Shown: positions 1 to 9,432, counted from the first letter of the stretch. The stretch is 64,000 nt of DNA from SURF-33 sp964598885 (GCA_964598885.1 CAZRES010000001.1:24312-88311), one strand, 5' to 3'. Notes: generated by a model from the sequence alone, not told the origin. Program-made: numbers and translations.

Positions 1-2
1 GA

Positions 3-650
3 GCGATTATCAGCGACGCACGGGATGCTTTGCGGACCGTTCCCGTGCCGGCGGGGTTCATGATCGGTTTCGGGGGCGACTATGAAGAACAGCAGAAAGC
101 CTTCGGGGAGCTGGGAACCGGGTTTATCCTGGCGCTGATTCTGGTATATATGGTGATGGCCTGTCTTTATGAATCCCTGCGGGACCCATTGGTGGTTATG
201 TTCGCCGTTCCTCTGGCCGCCATCGGCGTTATTTTAATGCTTTTTTTGAGTCAGACGACCTTCAACATGCAATCTTACATCGGCTGTATCATGCTCGGGG
301 GCATTGTGGTCAACAACGCCATTCTCCTGGTGGATACCGCCAACCGGCAGCGCCGGGAGCACGGAATGCGACTCGATATCGCCGTGATCGAGGCGGGGGG
401 ACGTCGGCTTCGGCCCATCCTCATGACGGCGTTGACCACGATCTGCGCCCTTTTACCCCTGGCCATCGGATTTGGTGAAGGCGGGGAAGCCCAGGCGCCC
501 ATGGCCCGCGCCGTCATCGGGGGGTTGGCCAGTTCCACGCTGATCACCCTGGTTTTTCTGCCGGTGGTTTATGCCATCGCCCATAAGAACGACGGTCCGT
601 TTTTCGAAAAAAACACCTCCACGGCGGCCGGGCCGCGGAAACCAGATTAA
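3..650 (+). CDS. RND efflux transporter, inner-membrane subunit (C-terminal part)
   Basis: The reading frame is open from the window edge, so this is the last ~215 residues of a much longer (~1000 aa) AcrB/MdtB-type proton-driven exporter. Visible are five hydrophobic segments typical of the last half of the second transmembrane bundle, the family motif GGIVVNNAILLVD with its short basic loop after it, and the RLRPILMTALTT motif before the penultimate helix. The tail is short and hydrophilic. The next gene, 140 bases downstream, is a TolC-family outer-membrane protein, which fits a tripartite efflux operon whose periplasmic adaptor would lie upstream of the window. Substrate cannot be told from this part. 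Confidence 0.93.
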   Translation, partial: AIISDARDALRTVPVPAGFMIGFGGDYEEQQKAFGELGTGFILALILVYMVMACLYESLRDPLVVMFAVPLAAIGVILMLFLSQTTFNMQSYIGCIMLGGIVVNNAILLVDTANRQRREHGMRLDIAVIEAGGRRLRPILMTALTTICALLPLAIGFGEGGEAQAPMARAVIGGLASSTLITLVFLPVVYAIAHKNDGPFFEKNTSTAAGPRKPD

Positions 651-790
651 GCCGCCAAAACTTCATATGCGCGAGAACGGGAAAACAAAAACAAGCAATG
701 AAACCGGAAACCGTAAATTCTGATGCAACCAGGTATGGGGGATGGCATATTGCGCTGCCGGGGCGATTGTGCTGTCGGCGCAGCGGTTCT

Positions 791-2383
791 ATGGCCATGC
801 TGGCCGGTGTCGCCATTGTCCTGACCTTTTTCGGCTGCGCCGGTTTTACGATGCTTCCGGATAACGCCGCTTCCCCGCCGCTGTTTGCCGACAGGGAGCC
901 GGTGGTGTCGGATGTGCCCGGGACCGAAGAAGGGACAAACAACGAAACGGCGTTTTTCCGGCAGGCAAAACAAATGCCCGTTACTGTCAGTATTAATGAA
1001 GCCGTCCTGATGGCTCTTGAAAGCAATCGCGGGCTCCTCATCCAGCGGCTGGAACCGGAAATCGCGCGCACGGCCGAAGATGAGGCCCGGGCTGCATTTG
1101 ATCCGGTCCTGTCGGCGGCCGTAACCGGCGGCGCAATCCGGACCCCCGGAATCGACGATAACGACCTCCGGAGCCGGTCAACGGATGTCGAGGCGCAAAT
1201 TGCTCAGTTTTTGCCCACCGGTACCGATATCCGGGCCGAGTTGTCCGCCCGGCGGGTCGATCCCGGAACCGGACCACTGGGCTATGAGACTAGAGCCGGA
1301 ATCAGCGCCACCCAGGCCCTGCTGGCCGGGCGGGGCCTGGAACCCAATCTGGTCCTGCTGCGTCAGGCCCGCATCGATACCCTTTTTTCGGAATATGAAC
1401 TGCACGGATTTGCTCAGGACCTGGTGGCCCGGGTGGAGACCACGTATTGGGAATATGTTCTGGCCCGGCGACAGGTTGAAATTTATACCGGGTCCCTTGA
1501 ACTGGCGAAACAGCAGCTTGATGAAACGCGACACCGCATCCGGGTGGGCGGACTGGCCGAAACCGATCTCGCGGCGGCTCAGGCTGAAGTGGCTCTGCGC
1601 AGGGAAGCGTTGATCAATGCCGAAAGTCGGGTCAACAGCCTCCGGGTGCGGCTGTTGAGATTGATTCATCCCCAAGGGCTCATCGGCGTGGATACGCAAG
1701 TAACGCCCCAGACCATGCCCATTGTTCCGGAAGAAGGACCGGATGATATCAACGCCCACCTCGATCTGGCCATGCAAATGCGCCCGGACCTCCGCCAGGC
1801 CCGACTGTTGCTGGATCGGGGGGAATTGGATCTGGTTCTGACCCGAAATGGGCTTTTACCGCGGATGGATTTGTTTATCCGGTTGGGAAAAACCGGATAC
1901 GCGGATTCCTTTGGCCGATCCGCCGAAAACATTGACGAAGATAATTATGATATATTAGGCGGGCTTGAATTTTCGATCCCGGTAAAAAACCGCGCGGCCC
2001 GGGCCCGCCATCAGCGGGCTGTGCTCTCTCAGCGACAATATGAAGAAAGCCTGGAAAACATTGCGGATCTGATCCGGGAGGATGTGAAGACAGCTCATAT
2101 CGAAACCTTGCGAACCCGGCAGCAGGTGGATGCCACGGCCGCCACCCGGCAGTTCCAGGAGGAAAAGCTTCGGGCCGAAACCGCCAAATTCCGGGTGGGG
2201 AAAAGCACGGCTCTGCACGTGGCCCAGGCCCAGCGGGATCTGGTGGCCAGCCAGGTGGCCGAGGTCGAGGCGGTCACGGGGTTTCTCATTGCCATGACGG
2301 AATTTTACCGCCTGGAAGGAACCCTGCTGGTCCGCCGGGGGATTTCCCTATCCGGATCATCGGCAATTATCGATCAACCCTGA
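791..2383 (+). CDS. TolC-family outer-membrane efflux lipoprotein
   Basis: About 530 residues with two outer-membrane efflux protein repeats made of long amphipathic helices (for example around the ELAKQQLDETRHRI segment). I chose the ATG at 791 rather than the upstream in-frame ATG at 698, because it directly begins a lipoprotein signal peptide (MAMLAG...LTFFGC) with lipobox FFGC; the 698 start would put a 31-residue polar stretch in front of it. It forms the outer-membrane channel of the RND pump encoded just upstream and is probably co-transcribed with it. The 13-base gap to the following permease gene suggests that gene is in the same transcript. Confidence 0.9.
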   Translation: MAMLAGVAIVLTFFGCAGFTMLPDNAASPPLFADREPVVSDVPGTEEGTNNETAFFRQAKQMPVTVSINEAVLMALESNRGLLIQRLEPEIARTAEDEARAAFDPVLSAAVTGGAIRTPGIDDNDLRSRSTDVEAQIAQFLPTGTDIRAELSARRVDPGTGPLGYETRAGISATQALLAGRGLEPNLVLLRQARIDTLFSEYELHGFAQDLVARVETTYWEYVLARRQVEIYTGSLELAKQQLDETRHRIRVGGLAETDLAAAQAEVALRREALINAESRVNSLRVRLLRLIHPQGLIGVDTQVTPQTMPIVPEEGPDDINAHLDLAMQMRPDLRQARLLLDRGELDLVLTRNGLLPRMDLFIRLGKTGYADSFGRSAENIDEDNYDILGGLEFSIPVKNRAARARHQRAVLSQRQYEESLENIADLIREDVKTAHIETLRTRQQVDATAATRQFQEEKLRAETAKFRVGKSTALHVAQAQRDLVASQVAEVEAVTGFLIAMTEFYRLEGTLLVRRGISLSGSSAIIDQP

Positions 2384-2395
2384 CGAGGAAACGCC

Positions 2396-3337
2396 ATGTA
2401 CTTTGAAACCGCGGGCATCGAAGTGGCCGTCTGGATTCCGCCGCTGGTGGCGTTTGTGATCTCCTTTTTTACTTCCATGGGCGGTGTTTCCGGGGCCTTT
2501 TTAATTCTGCCGTTTCAGATCAGCGTTCTTGGATTCAACACGCCGGCGGTCAGCGCCACCAACCATCTTTTCAACATCGTGGCCATTCCCTCCGGGGTCT
2601 ACCGCTACATCCGGGAAGGCCGGATGGTCTGGCCCCTTACCTGGGTGGTGATCATCGGGACCCTGCCGGGAGTGCTGATCGGGGCCATCGTCCGGTGTCA
2701 ATATCTTCCGGATCCCAGAAACTTCAAGCTTTTTGCCGCCTTTGTCCTGCTCTATATCGGTCTCCGGCTCATCCGGGATCTGTTGAAAAAACAAACCCGC
2801 AAAAATATTTCTGCTGAGGTAGAATTTCAAAAAATCGTCAGCCAATACCGGAAAAACAGAAACGCCGGCCATAAAGCCCTGCAAGCCGTGAAGGTGGAAA
2901 AATTCAGCCTGTCCCGTATCACGTATACCTTTTACGGCCATCGATTTGACATCAACACCATCGGCATCATGAGCTTAAGCTTTATTGTCGGCATTGTGGG
3001 CGGGATATACGGCATCGGCGGCGGGGCCATTATCGCGCCGTTTTTCGTAAGCGTGTTCGGGCTGCCGATTTATACCGTTGCCGGCGCCGCCCTCATGGGA
3101 ACCTTTGTCACTTCCGTGGTCGGGGTCCTGTTCTATCAGGCAATGGCCCCTTTTTATCCCGCAATGAACGTGGCGCCGGACTATGCTCTGGGAATTCTGT
3201 TCGGCATCGGCGGAATCGCGGGTATGTACTGCGGCGCCCGGATGCAGAAATTCATCCCGGCCAACATCATCAAATACATTCTGGCGGGATGCATTCTATT
3301 TATCGCCGTTAAATACGCGGCTGAATTTTTATTGTAA
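2396..3337 (+). CDS. Sulfite exporter TauE/SafE family permease
   Basis: A 313-residue polytopic membrane protein with two repeated TauE/SafE halves: the first contains SMGGVSGAFLILP near the N-terminus, the second GIGGGAIIAPFFV near residue 205. A cytoplasmic charged stretch (about residues 125-185) separates the halves, longer than in minimal family members. The family exports small sulfur or carboxylate anions; the substrate here is unknown. It follows the efflux operon by 13 bases with a GAGGAAA ribosome site. A second, larger TauE/SafE gene lies at 17184-18494 in a different, sigma-54-controlled operon. Confidence 0.87.
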   Translation: MYFETAGIEVAVWIPPLVAFVISFFTSMGGVSGAFLILPFQISVLGFNTPAVSATNHLFNIVAIPSGVYRYIREGRMVWPLTWVVIIGTLPGVLIGAIVRCQYLPDPRNFKLFAAFVLLYIGLRLIRDLLKKQTRKNISAEVEFQKIVSQYRKNRNAGHKALQAVKVEKFSLSRITYTFYGHRFDINTIGIMSLSFIVGIVGGIYGIGGGAIIAPFFVSVFGLPIYTVAGAALMGTFVTSVVGVLFYQAMAPFYPAMNVAPDYALGILFGIGGIAGMYCGARMQKFIPANIIKYILAGCILFIAVKYAAEFLL

Positions 3338-3369
3338 ACATGAAGGGAATAGTTGTTTCAGACAATCCA

Positions 3370-4611
3370 TCATGACCTGTTTGACGGCTTCATAGCCATA
3401 GCCGGTCGACCACCGGTATGGCGGTGAACTGCCGGGCGTCGCTGTTTTTCAGGTTGTCTTGGCTGGCGGCCTCTGTCGCCCTGGGTGCTGGTGGTGGTGT
3501 AATTGAAATCGGCCAGGGTCCGGCGTTCGATTGTTGACCCAATGACCCGGTCAATGGCGCGGACCATCGGGGCATCTTCGCTGGTAATCAGGGTGAAGGC
3601 GTCGCCGGTGCGCGCGGCCCGGCCGGTGCGGCCGATGCGATGGATGTAGGCGTCGGGGGTATTGGGGATATCGTAGTTGATCACGTGGGATACATCGGCG
3701 ATATCAATGCCCCGGGCGGCAATGTCGGTGGCCACCAGTATCTGGTAGGTCCCGTTACGGAAGCCGTTGATGGCGTCCTGCCGCCGGTTCTGGGAGAGAT
3801 TGCCCTGGAGCGAAGCCGTGCGGTATCCGGCCCGGCTCAATTGTTCGCCGAGGCGTTTGGCCCGATGCTTGGTGCGGGTGAAAACCAGAACCGAGGTGGT
3901 GCGGGTCTGCTGGAGCAGTTTCAGCAGCAGGGGCGTTTTGAGGTGCTGGGCCACGGGGTAAAGCGCGTGGGAAACGGTTTCCGCCGGCGCGGTGATCCCC
4001 ACCTGCACGGTGACCGGGTCGGTAAGACTTTCATTGGCCAGGCGCCGGATTTCCGGCGGCATGGTTGCTGAAAAAAGCAGGGTCTGGCGTTTTGCCGGGA
4101 CTTGTTTCAGGATGCGGCGGATATCGGGCAGAAACCCCATGTCGAACATGTGATCGGCCTCGTCGAGAACCAGCACTTCAAGGGCCGAAAGATCAACGGT
4201 TTTTCGACCGATATGATCCAGGAGACGGCCGGGGCAGGCCACAATAATGTCGGCTTTTTTCCCGGATTTGATCTGGGGACCGATGGCTACGCCGCCGTAA
4301 ATGGAAATGCTGCGAAGGCCGGTCTTTTTGCCGAGCACACCGATGGCGTCATGGATCTGTTCGGCCAGCTCACGGGTCGGGGCCACAATAAGCGCCCTGG
4401 TGACGCCCCGTTTGCCCTCCGACAGACGATGCAGGATGGGAAGAACAAAGGCCGCGGTTTTGCCGGTGCCGGTCTGGGCCAGTCCCACGACGTCCTTTCC
4501 GGCCATAACCGGAGGGATTGCCTGGATCTGGATAGGGGTCGGATTTGCGTATCCCGCGGTGGTAACGCCCGCCGCGACGGATGGGTGGAGCTTGAAACTT
4601 GAAAAAATCAT
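3370..4611 (-). CDS. rhlE: DEAD-box ATP-dependent RNA helicase, RhlE type
   Basis: 413 residues with the complete DEAD-box motif set in order: Q motif (TPIQIQAIPP), Walker A (AQTGTGKT, about residues 42-49), PTRELAEQI, the DEAD box in VLDEADHMFDMGF, SAT, ARGIDI and HRIGRTGR. The C-terminal ~40 residues are basic and low in complexity, as in RhlE proteins, which unwind short RNA duplexes in ribosome assembly and mRNA decay. The ATG at 4611 has a good AAGAGG ribosome site. An intrinsic-terminator hairpin ends only ~29 bases before this start codon, leaving no room for a promoter between them, so expression may be attenuated. Convergent with the permease gene, 32 bases apart. Confidence 0.92.
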   Translation of the reverse strand: MIFSSFKLHPSVAAGVTTAGYANPTPIQIQAIPPVMAGKDVVGLAQTGTGKTAAFVLPILHRLSEGKRGVTRALIVAPTRELAEQIHDAIGVLGKKTGLRSISIYGGVAIGPQIKSGKKADIIVACPGRLLDHIGRKTVDLSALEVLVLDEADHMFDMGFLPDIRRILKQVPAKRQTLLFSATMPPEIRRLANESLTDPVTVQVGITAPAETVSHALYPVAQHLKTPLLLKLLQQTRTTSVLVFTRTKHRAKRLGEQLSRAGYRTASLQGNLSQNRRQDAINGFRNGTYQILVATDIAARGIDIADVSHVINYDIPNTPDAYIHRIGRTGRAARTGDAFTLITSEDAPMVRAIDRVIGSTIERRTLADFNYTTTSTQGDRGRQPRQPEKQRRPAVHRHTGGRPAMAMKPSNRS

Positions 4612-4631
4612 TAAAACCTCTTTTGATAAAT

Positions 4632-4669
4632 GAGCAAAAAAAAAGCCCCGGAATTGTTCCGGGGCTTTT
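4632..4669 (-). terminator. Strong intrinsic terminator in the rhlE leader
   Basis: A perfect 13-bp stem (4641-4653 with 4657-4669, core GCCCCGG/CCGGGGC) with a 3-base loop is followed, reading the minus strand, by a run of nine or more T (4632-4640). It lies 126 bases after the crcB stop and about 29 bases before the rhlE start. It may simply end crcB transcription, but its closeness to rhlE means rhlE mRNA must either pass it or start inside it. Confidence 0.85.
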
Positions 4670-4794
4670 CATGTCTGTTTGTTGTCCGGGAAAAATTGCG
4701 ATATGCGTGAATATAATGATTTTGGGGTGACCTGTCAATATAAATCTTTAAAATCTTTAAAACATCGTGCGGATAAAATGCGAACTGATTTTTT

Positions 4795-5214
4795 CTATTT
4801 CAGACTTCCGATCCAAATGCCGAGCATGGTCAGCGAAAGTCCACCGATATTGTGGACGGCGATATTGGCCAGCGGCCGCAGGGCCAGACCGGCCCGGCCG
4901 GCGTTGACGGTTTCCAGGGAAAACGTGGAAAAGGTGGTCATGGCCCCCAGAAATCCGGTGATCAGCAGCAGCCGCATTTCCGGGGTCAGAAAACGGCCCC
5001 GGTCCGCCAAAGCGACCAGCAGACCGATGAGAAAACAGCCGGCCAGATTGACCGTCAGTGTGCCCCAGGGGAAATAAGGCCCCCATGTTCTGGCCGCCGC
5101 CAGGTTAACGCCGTAGCGCAACGCAGCGCCCAACCCCCCGCCCAGCATGACCAGCAGCAAATTTTTGATAGCGGGCTGCATCATGCGGCCGGCATCCAGA
5201 ACTACATATACCAT
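4795..5214 (-). CDS. crcB: Fluoride channel CrcB/Fluc
   Basis: A small four-helix membrane protein with CrcB hallmarks: GGGLGAALRYG near the start, the GTLTVNLAGCFLIGLL segment with the pore Asn, and GFLGAMTTFSTFS. Fluc proteins act as dual-topology dimers that let fluoride leave the cell. The frame is open up to 5265, but residues before the first helix look non-coding; I use the ATG at 5214 (preceded by AAAAGG at long spacing), and the ATG at 5181 is equally possible by family length. It ends 154 bases after... in transcription terms it is downstream of the large dehydrogenase-like gene on the same strand, with ~150 bases between, so it could be co-transcribed or have its own promoter. Confidence 0.87.
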   Translation of the reverse strand: MVYVVLDAGRMMQPAIKNLLLVMLGGGLGAALRYGVNLAAARTWGPYFPWGTLTVNLAGCFLIGLLVALADRGRFLTPEMRLLLITGFLGAMTTFSTFSLETVNAGRAGLALRPLANIAVHNIGGLSLTMLGIWIGSLK

Positions 5215-5368
5215 GTTCGATAAAATACCTTTTAACTGCATCAGCGACGGACCGAGTCCTTCCATTGACTGTAGATTCCTTGAAAAAATTTTTGTCGTTT
5301 TGAACCTGGTTGGCCGGCATATCCCCCTGAAGGAAAAACTTTTTTCCGGGTCGGCATCTATGTAGCAT

Positions 5369-7435
5369 TTACAATCCCTTTTCCGCCCGGGCTGCTTTGG
5401 CCAGATTCCTGACCCGTTCGAAATCCTTGTCCCTTAAAACCCCTTCGATGCCGGTGATGGAGGCCAGCCGCATGCCGTGTTTCAGGCCCATTTTGTAGAT
5501 TTCACTGACTTTTTCCCACTGGATGTCGCGGCCGACGCTGAAGTTTTCAAACCGGCCTTCCAGGGCCAGCACAATGGCTTCGGCCATGCTTGCATAAGCT
5601 GTGCCGGATGGAAGACCAATATCTGTGAACTCCGGGTCTCCGGGCAAATTGATTTCTCCGGAAGCGATGATCAGCACATCCGGCCGTTTTCTGACATCCT
5701 TGAGGGTAAAGTTAAGGGGACGGTTCACATCCGTGATCACGCATCCGGGCTTGACCTGTTCGATGTCCATCATTTTTTTGACGGGCATGGCCGTTGCCGT
5801 TACAATAACGTCCATGTCCGGCAGATATTTGTCGGCCCGGGTGGAAATGGTGATGTTGACGTCCTTAAACTCATGAAGAATCGATTCTCGCAGGGCCAGC
5901 AGCTTGGCGTCATGGGTATCCACCATGTAGATTTCCTCAAAGGCCGTGGCCAGCAGCTTGGAACAGACGGAACCCACAGCTCCGGTGGCGCCGATGACCA
6001 TGGTTTTGCCTTTGAGCCTTTTCCCCTTGGCCATTTCAATAAAGCCCATGCGCCGGACCGCGTCGGCCGTGGCCCAGAGAGCCGCCGACGCGCTGTAACT
6101 GTTTCCCGTGGTAATGGGAATATCGGAAAATTTGGCTACCGTGACCCCCGCATCGCCCATGGACTTGGTCAAGGCCCCGAGCCCGAGGATCTGGGCGCCC
6201 AGGCTTTTGGCAATTTTCGCGGCCTTGAGAAGACGCTCGTTGATAAATTCCGGGCTATGGGCCAGCATCTGCCGGGGGGTGGCGCCGATGGCAATCAGCC
6301 AGCCTTCGGCCTCAATCCCGGTGGGGGATTTGATGCCGGTGACCTTGGAATAAACAAACGGCGGCGAATAGGCCATCACCTTTTCAATGGTATCCATGGC
6401 GGATTTCGGCGTCAGCTTTGAAATCAGCCCCACCGGTTTGATCTTTTTCAGATAATCCTGGGATAACGGATGCACCACGAACGCGAAGCGGTTGACGCGC
6501 TTCTCTTTTCCCGATGGGAATATGACCCGCGGGTCCATGCGAAGCTCCGAAATCACTTCCAGAAGATCATCGCTGGTCAGCGTATCCGGCGTTTTGCCCA
6601 GAGACGTCATGATCATGGCTTCCAGCACGCTGAAGCTGACCACCCGTTTCAAGATTTTCGGAGTGGTGTCGATAATACAGTCCACCCCGCGTTCCTTGAG
6701 GAATTTCACCCGATCGTCATAGGCGATGGAAGTGATGACGGTTTTGCCGCCCAGTTCCCGGACGCCGCAATTGCCGACGTATTTGAAAAATTCATGAAAG
6801 GGCGCCACCACAAAGGGGACCTGTTGGACGGCCCGACGGACGATGAATTCATTGTAAGCCTTAAGCGGCATGGTGTAATTGGAGAACCGCTTGCTGGGCA
6901 CCCACTGCAGAATGCCATGAATACCCTTGGCATAGAGTTCCAGATCATCATAGGAATTGAGAAACTTGGGGATGCCGTCTTCCAGGATAGGGTCGGCGAA
7001 CTTCAGATTGGACGTATATTCGGAAAGAACCTTGGCGATGGTGGAGTTGATCATGCCGGAAAAGAAGAAGACCCGGGCATTGTTGAAATAATTGTTGCCG
7101 AATTTGTATTGCAGATGCCGGATGGTCCATTCATGACTGACACTGCGCAGCGCGGCGCCGGTGGTGAACGGGCTGTGAAGCTGCTTGCCCAGCTCATAGA
7201 GTTTTCTGGTATGTTTCGCCATTAGTTTGGCAGGCCCGATGCTGTAGGGAAATTTGATATAGCCAAGACCAATGGCATCGGCCTTGGTATCCCATTCCTG
7301 AAGCAGATCCGCCGCCTTGTCGGCGTCTCCGTCGGTCCCGAACCGAATGATCCGATACTGTTGACTCATGAAATGGGCGGTGAAATTAAAATCGTCCGTG
7401 CTGTTTCCCAGGCTGATGTTTACGATGGTCTTCAT
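5369..7435 (-). CDS. Acyl-ACP-reductase-like Rossmann protein with a large N-terminal extension
   Basis: 688 residues from the ATG at 7435, chosen because AAGGGGTG lies at ideal spacing. The C-terminal ~300 residues resemble cyanobacterial long-chain acyl-ACP reductase: an FTTGN-like motif (IPITTGNSYSA), a nucleotide-binding loop IGATGAVGS at about residue 481, and a C-terminal AEAIVLALEGRFENFSVGR block. The residue aligning with the nucleophilic Cys294 of the Synechococcus enzyme is Ser here (YASMAEA against FACFAEA, from memory of that sequence), so acyl-thioester reduction by the known mechanism is unlikely. The N-terminal ~340 residues I do not recognise. Cytosolic; no membrane segment or signal. 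A TTGACA/AATATT promoter lies upstream. Confidence 0.72.
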   Translation of the reverse strand: MKTIVNISLGNSTDDFNFTAHFMSQQYRIIRFGTDGDADKAADLLQEWDTKADAIGLGYIKFPYSIGPAKLMAKHTRKLYELGKQLHSPFTTGAALRSVSHEWTIRHLQYKFGNNYFNNARVFFFSGMINSTIAKVLSEYTSNLKFADPILEDGIPKFLNSYDDLELYAKGIHGILQWVPSKRFSNYTMPLKAYNEFIVRRAVQQVPFVVAPFHEFFKYVGNCGVRELGGKTVITSIAYDDRVKFLKERGVDCIIDTTPKILKRVVSFSVLEAMIMTSLGKTPDTLTSDDLLEVISELRMDPRVIFPSGKEKRVNRFAFVVHPLSQDYLKKIKPVGLISKLTPKSAMDTIEKVMAYSPPFVYSKVTGIKSPTGIEAEGWLIAIGATPRQMLAHSPEFINERLLKAAKIAKSLGAQILGLGALTKSMGDAGVTVAKFSDIPITTGNSYSASAALWATADAVRRMGFIEMAKGKRLKGKTMVIGATGAVGSVCSKLLATAFEEIYMVDTHDAKLLALRESILHEFKDVNITISTRADKYLPDMDVIVTATAMPVKKMMDIEQVKPGCVITDVNRPLNFTLKDVRKRPDVLIIASGEINLPGDPEFTDIGLPSGTAYASMAEAIVLALEGRFENFSVGRDIQWEKVSEIYKMGLKHGMRLASITGIEGVLRDKDFERVRNLAKAARAEKGL

Positions 7436-7749
7436 GAACGACACCCCTTCCGACAAAATGATTCGCGTTGCGCGCAAATGTGGTTTAACGGTTTGAAGGC
7501 CTCGAAACAGAACCGGTGGGACCCAATGGCCGAATGGAGCCGGTGACCGGTCCGGTTAGTGTAATATTCAACTATTTCGGCGGATTTGTCAAATATAAAG
7601 AAGCTGGTATCCATGCAGCGGGATGGGTCGTTGTTGATATTCGAAGAAATATGTGCCATATCCTCCGTACGTCTTCCGGTCACACGGATTTTTGTAAACC
7701 GTAACCAAATGAATATACCGGCCGGCCGCAGCGCCGGCAAGGAGCGTCT
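7436..7749. other. Divergent intergenic region (acyl-reductase-like gene / ettA)
   Basis: About 314 bases between divergent genes. It contains the promoter listed separately for the minus-strand gene. On the plus strand I see only the ettA ribosome site (AAGGAG, about 7739-7744) and no convincing plus-strand promoter hexamers. The short open frames here have no coding character that I can defend. Confidence 0.6.
7563..7592 (-). promoter_or_regulatory. Probable sigma-70 promoter of the acyl-reductase-like gene
   Basis: On the minus strand a perfect -35 TTGACA (7587-7592) is followed after 18 bases by AATATT (7563-7568). The predicted start is about 120 bases upstream of the ATG at 7435. Confidence 0.55.
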
Positions 7750-9432
7750 ATGAACCAGCCCCATAAAATCATCTGTTCCATGAACCGGTTAAGCAAATAT
7801 TATCAGAAAAAACCCGTGCTGGAAGACATTTCCCTGTCTTATTTCTACGGGGCCAAGATCGGTGTGCTGGGCCTGAACGGCGCCGGCAAAAGCTCGTTGC
7901 TGCGGATCATGGCCGGCGTGGATAAAGAATTTAACGGCGAGATGGCCATGAGCCCCGGCTACAGCGTGGGGTTTCTGGAGCAGGAACCCGTCCTTGACGA
8001 CCGCAAAACCGTGCGTCAGGTGGTGGAAGAGGGAGTCCGGGAAGTCGTTGGCCTTATGGACGAATATGACCGCATCAATGAAAAGTTCGCCGAACCCATG
8101 TCCGATGACGAAATGAACAATTTGATCCAGCGGCAGGGGGAGGTCCAGGAGCAACTGGACGCGGCCGATGCCTGGGACCTGGATTCCCGCCTGGAAATGG
8201 CCATGGACGCCCTGCGCTGCCCGCCCGGTGATATGCCTGTCGACGTGCTCTCCGGCGGGGAAAAACGCCGGGTGGCTCTCTGCCGCCTCTTGCTGCGAAA
8301 ACCCGATATTCTGCTGCTGGACGAGCCCACCAACCATCTCGACGCCGAAACCGTGGGGTGGCTGGAGCAACATCTCCAGCAGTACGAAGGGACCGTCATC
8401 GCCGTCACCCATGACCGGTATTTTTTAGACAACGTGGCCGGCTGGATCCTGGAACTCGACCGCGGCCGGGGCATTCCCTGGAAAGGCAATTATTCTTCGT
8501 GGCTGGAGCAGAAGCAGGAGCGCCTGCGGCGGGAGGAAAAGGCCGAAACCCATCGACAGAAAACACTGGAGCGGGAGCTGGAGTGGATCCGTATGTCGCC
8601 CAAGGCCCGGCAGTCCAAGTCCAAGGCCCGCATCAGCGCCTATGAGAACCTGCTGGCCCGGCAGGGAGAAAAGGCCGCCGGGGATCTGGAAATCTATATC
8701 CCGCCCGGTCCCCGGCTGGGAAAGGTGGTGGTGGAGGCGGAAAATCTTTCCAAAGCTTACGGCGACCGTCTGCTGTTTGAAAATCTTTCCTTTTCCTTGC
8801 CGCCCGGCGGTATTGTGGGTGTGGTGGGTCCCAACGGTGCGGGCAAGACCACGCTCTTCCGCCTGATCACCGGCCAGGAAACGCCCGATGGTGGAACCCT
8901 GCGCATCGGCGAAACCGTCAAGCTGGCCTATGTGGACCAGAGCCGGGAGGCTCTGGATCCGGAAAAAAGCATCTGGGAAGTAATTTCCGACGGGGATGAC
9001 GTCATCCAGCTGGGGGATGTGCCGGTCAAGTCCCGGGCTTACGTGGGCCGGTTCAACTTCACGGGTTCCGACCAGCAGAAAAAGGTCGGCATGATCTCCG
9101 GCGGCGAGCGCAACCGCGTGCATATGGCCCGCATGCTCAGAGAAGGGGGAAACGTGATCCTTCTGGATGAGCCCACCAACGATCTGGACGTCAACACCAT
9201 GCGGGCTTTAGAGGAGGCCCTGGAAAATTTTGCCGGCTGTGCGGTGATTATCAGCCATGACCGGTGGTTTCTCGACCGCATCGCCACCCATGTCCTGGCA
9301 TTTGAAGGCGACAGCCGGGCGGTCTGGTGCGAGGGCAATTACGCCGATTACGAGGTGGACCGGAAAAAACGTCTGGGCGCCGCGGCCGATCGTCCCCACC
9401 GGATCAAGTACCGTCAGTTGACCCGGTCCTGA
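7750..9432 (+). CDS. ettA: Energy-dependent translational throttle protein EttA (ABC-F)
   Basis: 560 residues, close to the E. coli length of 555. Two ATP-binding cassettes: Walker A GLNGAGKSS (about 39-47) with signature LSGGEKRRV and LLDEPTNHLD, and Walker A GPNGAGKTT (about 360) with signature ISGGERNRV and LLDEPTNDLD. Between them is the charged, helical linker (P-site tRNA interaction motif) typical of ABC-F factors; there are no membrane segments. EttA binds the ribosomal E site and gates entry into elongation according to ADP/ATP ratio. The start has a clear AAGGAG site. A GC-rich hairpin follows the stop and separates it from the convergent next gene. Confidence 0.93.
   Translation: MNQPHKIICSMNRLSKYYQKKPVLEDISLSYFYGAKIGVLGLNGAGKSSLLRIMAGVDKEFNGEMAMSPGYSVGFLEQEPVLDDRKTVRQVVEEGVREVVGLMDEYDRINEKFAEPMSDDEMNNLIQRQGEVQEQLDAADAWDLDSRLEMAMDALRCPPGDMPVDVLSGGEKRRVALCRLLLRKPDILLLDEPTNHLDAETVGWLEQHLQQYEGTVIAVTHDRYFLDNVAGWILELDRGRGIPWKGNYSSWLEQKQERLRREEKAETHRQKTLERELEWIRMSPKARQSKSKARISAYENLLARQGEKAAGDLEIYIPPGPRLGKVVVEAENLSKAYGDRLLFENLSFSLPPGGIVGVVGPNGAGKTTLFRLITGQETPDGGTLRIGETVKLAYVDQSREALDPEKSIWEVISDGDDVIQLGDVPVKSRAYVGRFNFTGSDQQKKVGMISGGERNRVHMARMLREGGNVILLDEPTNDLDVNTMRALEEALENFAGCAVIISHDRWFLDRIATHVLAFEGDSRAVWCEGNYADYEVDRKKRLGAAADRPHRIKYRQLTRS

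Noticed and set aside
5181..5368. Possible fluoride riboswitch (crcB motif) ahead of crcB
   Set aside because: A GCTGATG string is present on the minus strand, but the conserved 5' GGNGATG segment and the pseudoknot partners are not recognisable, so I do not call it.
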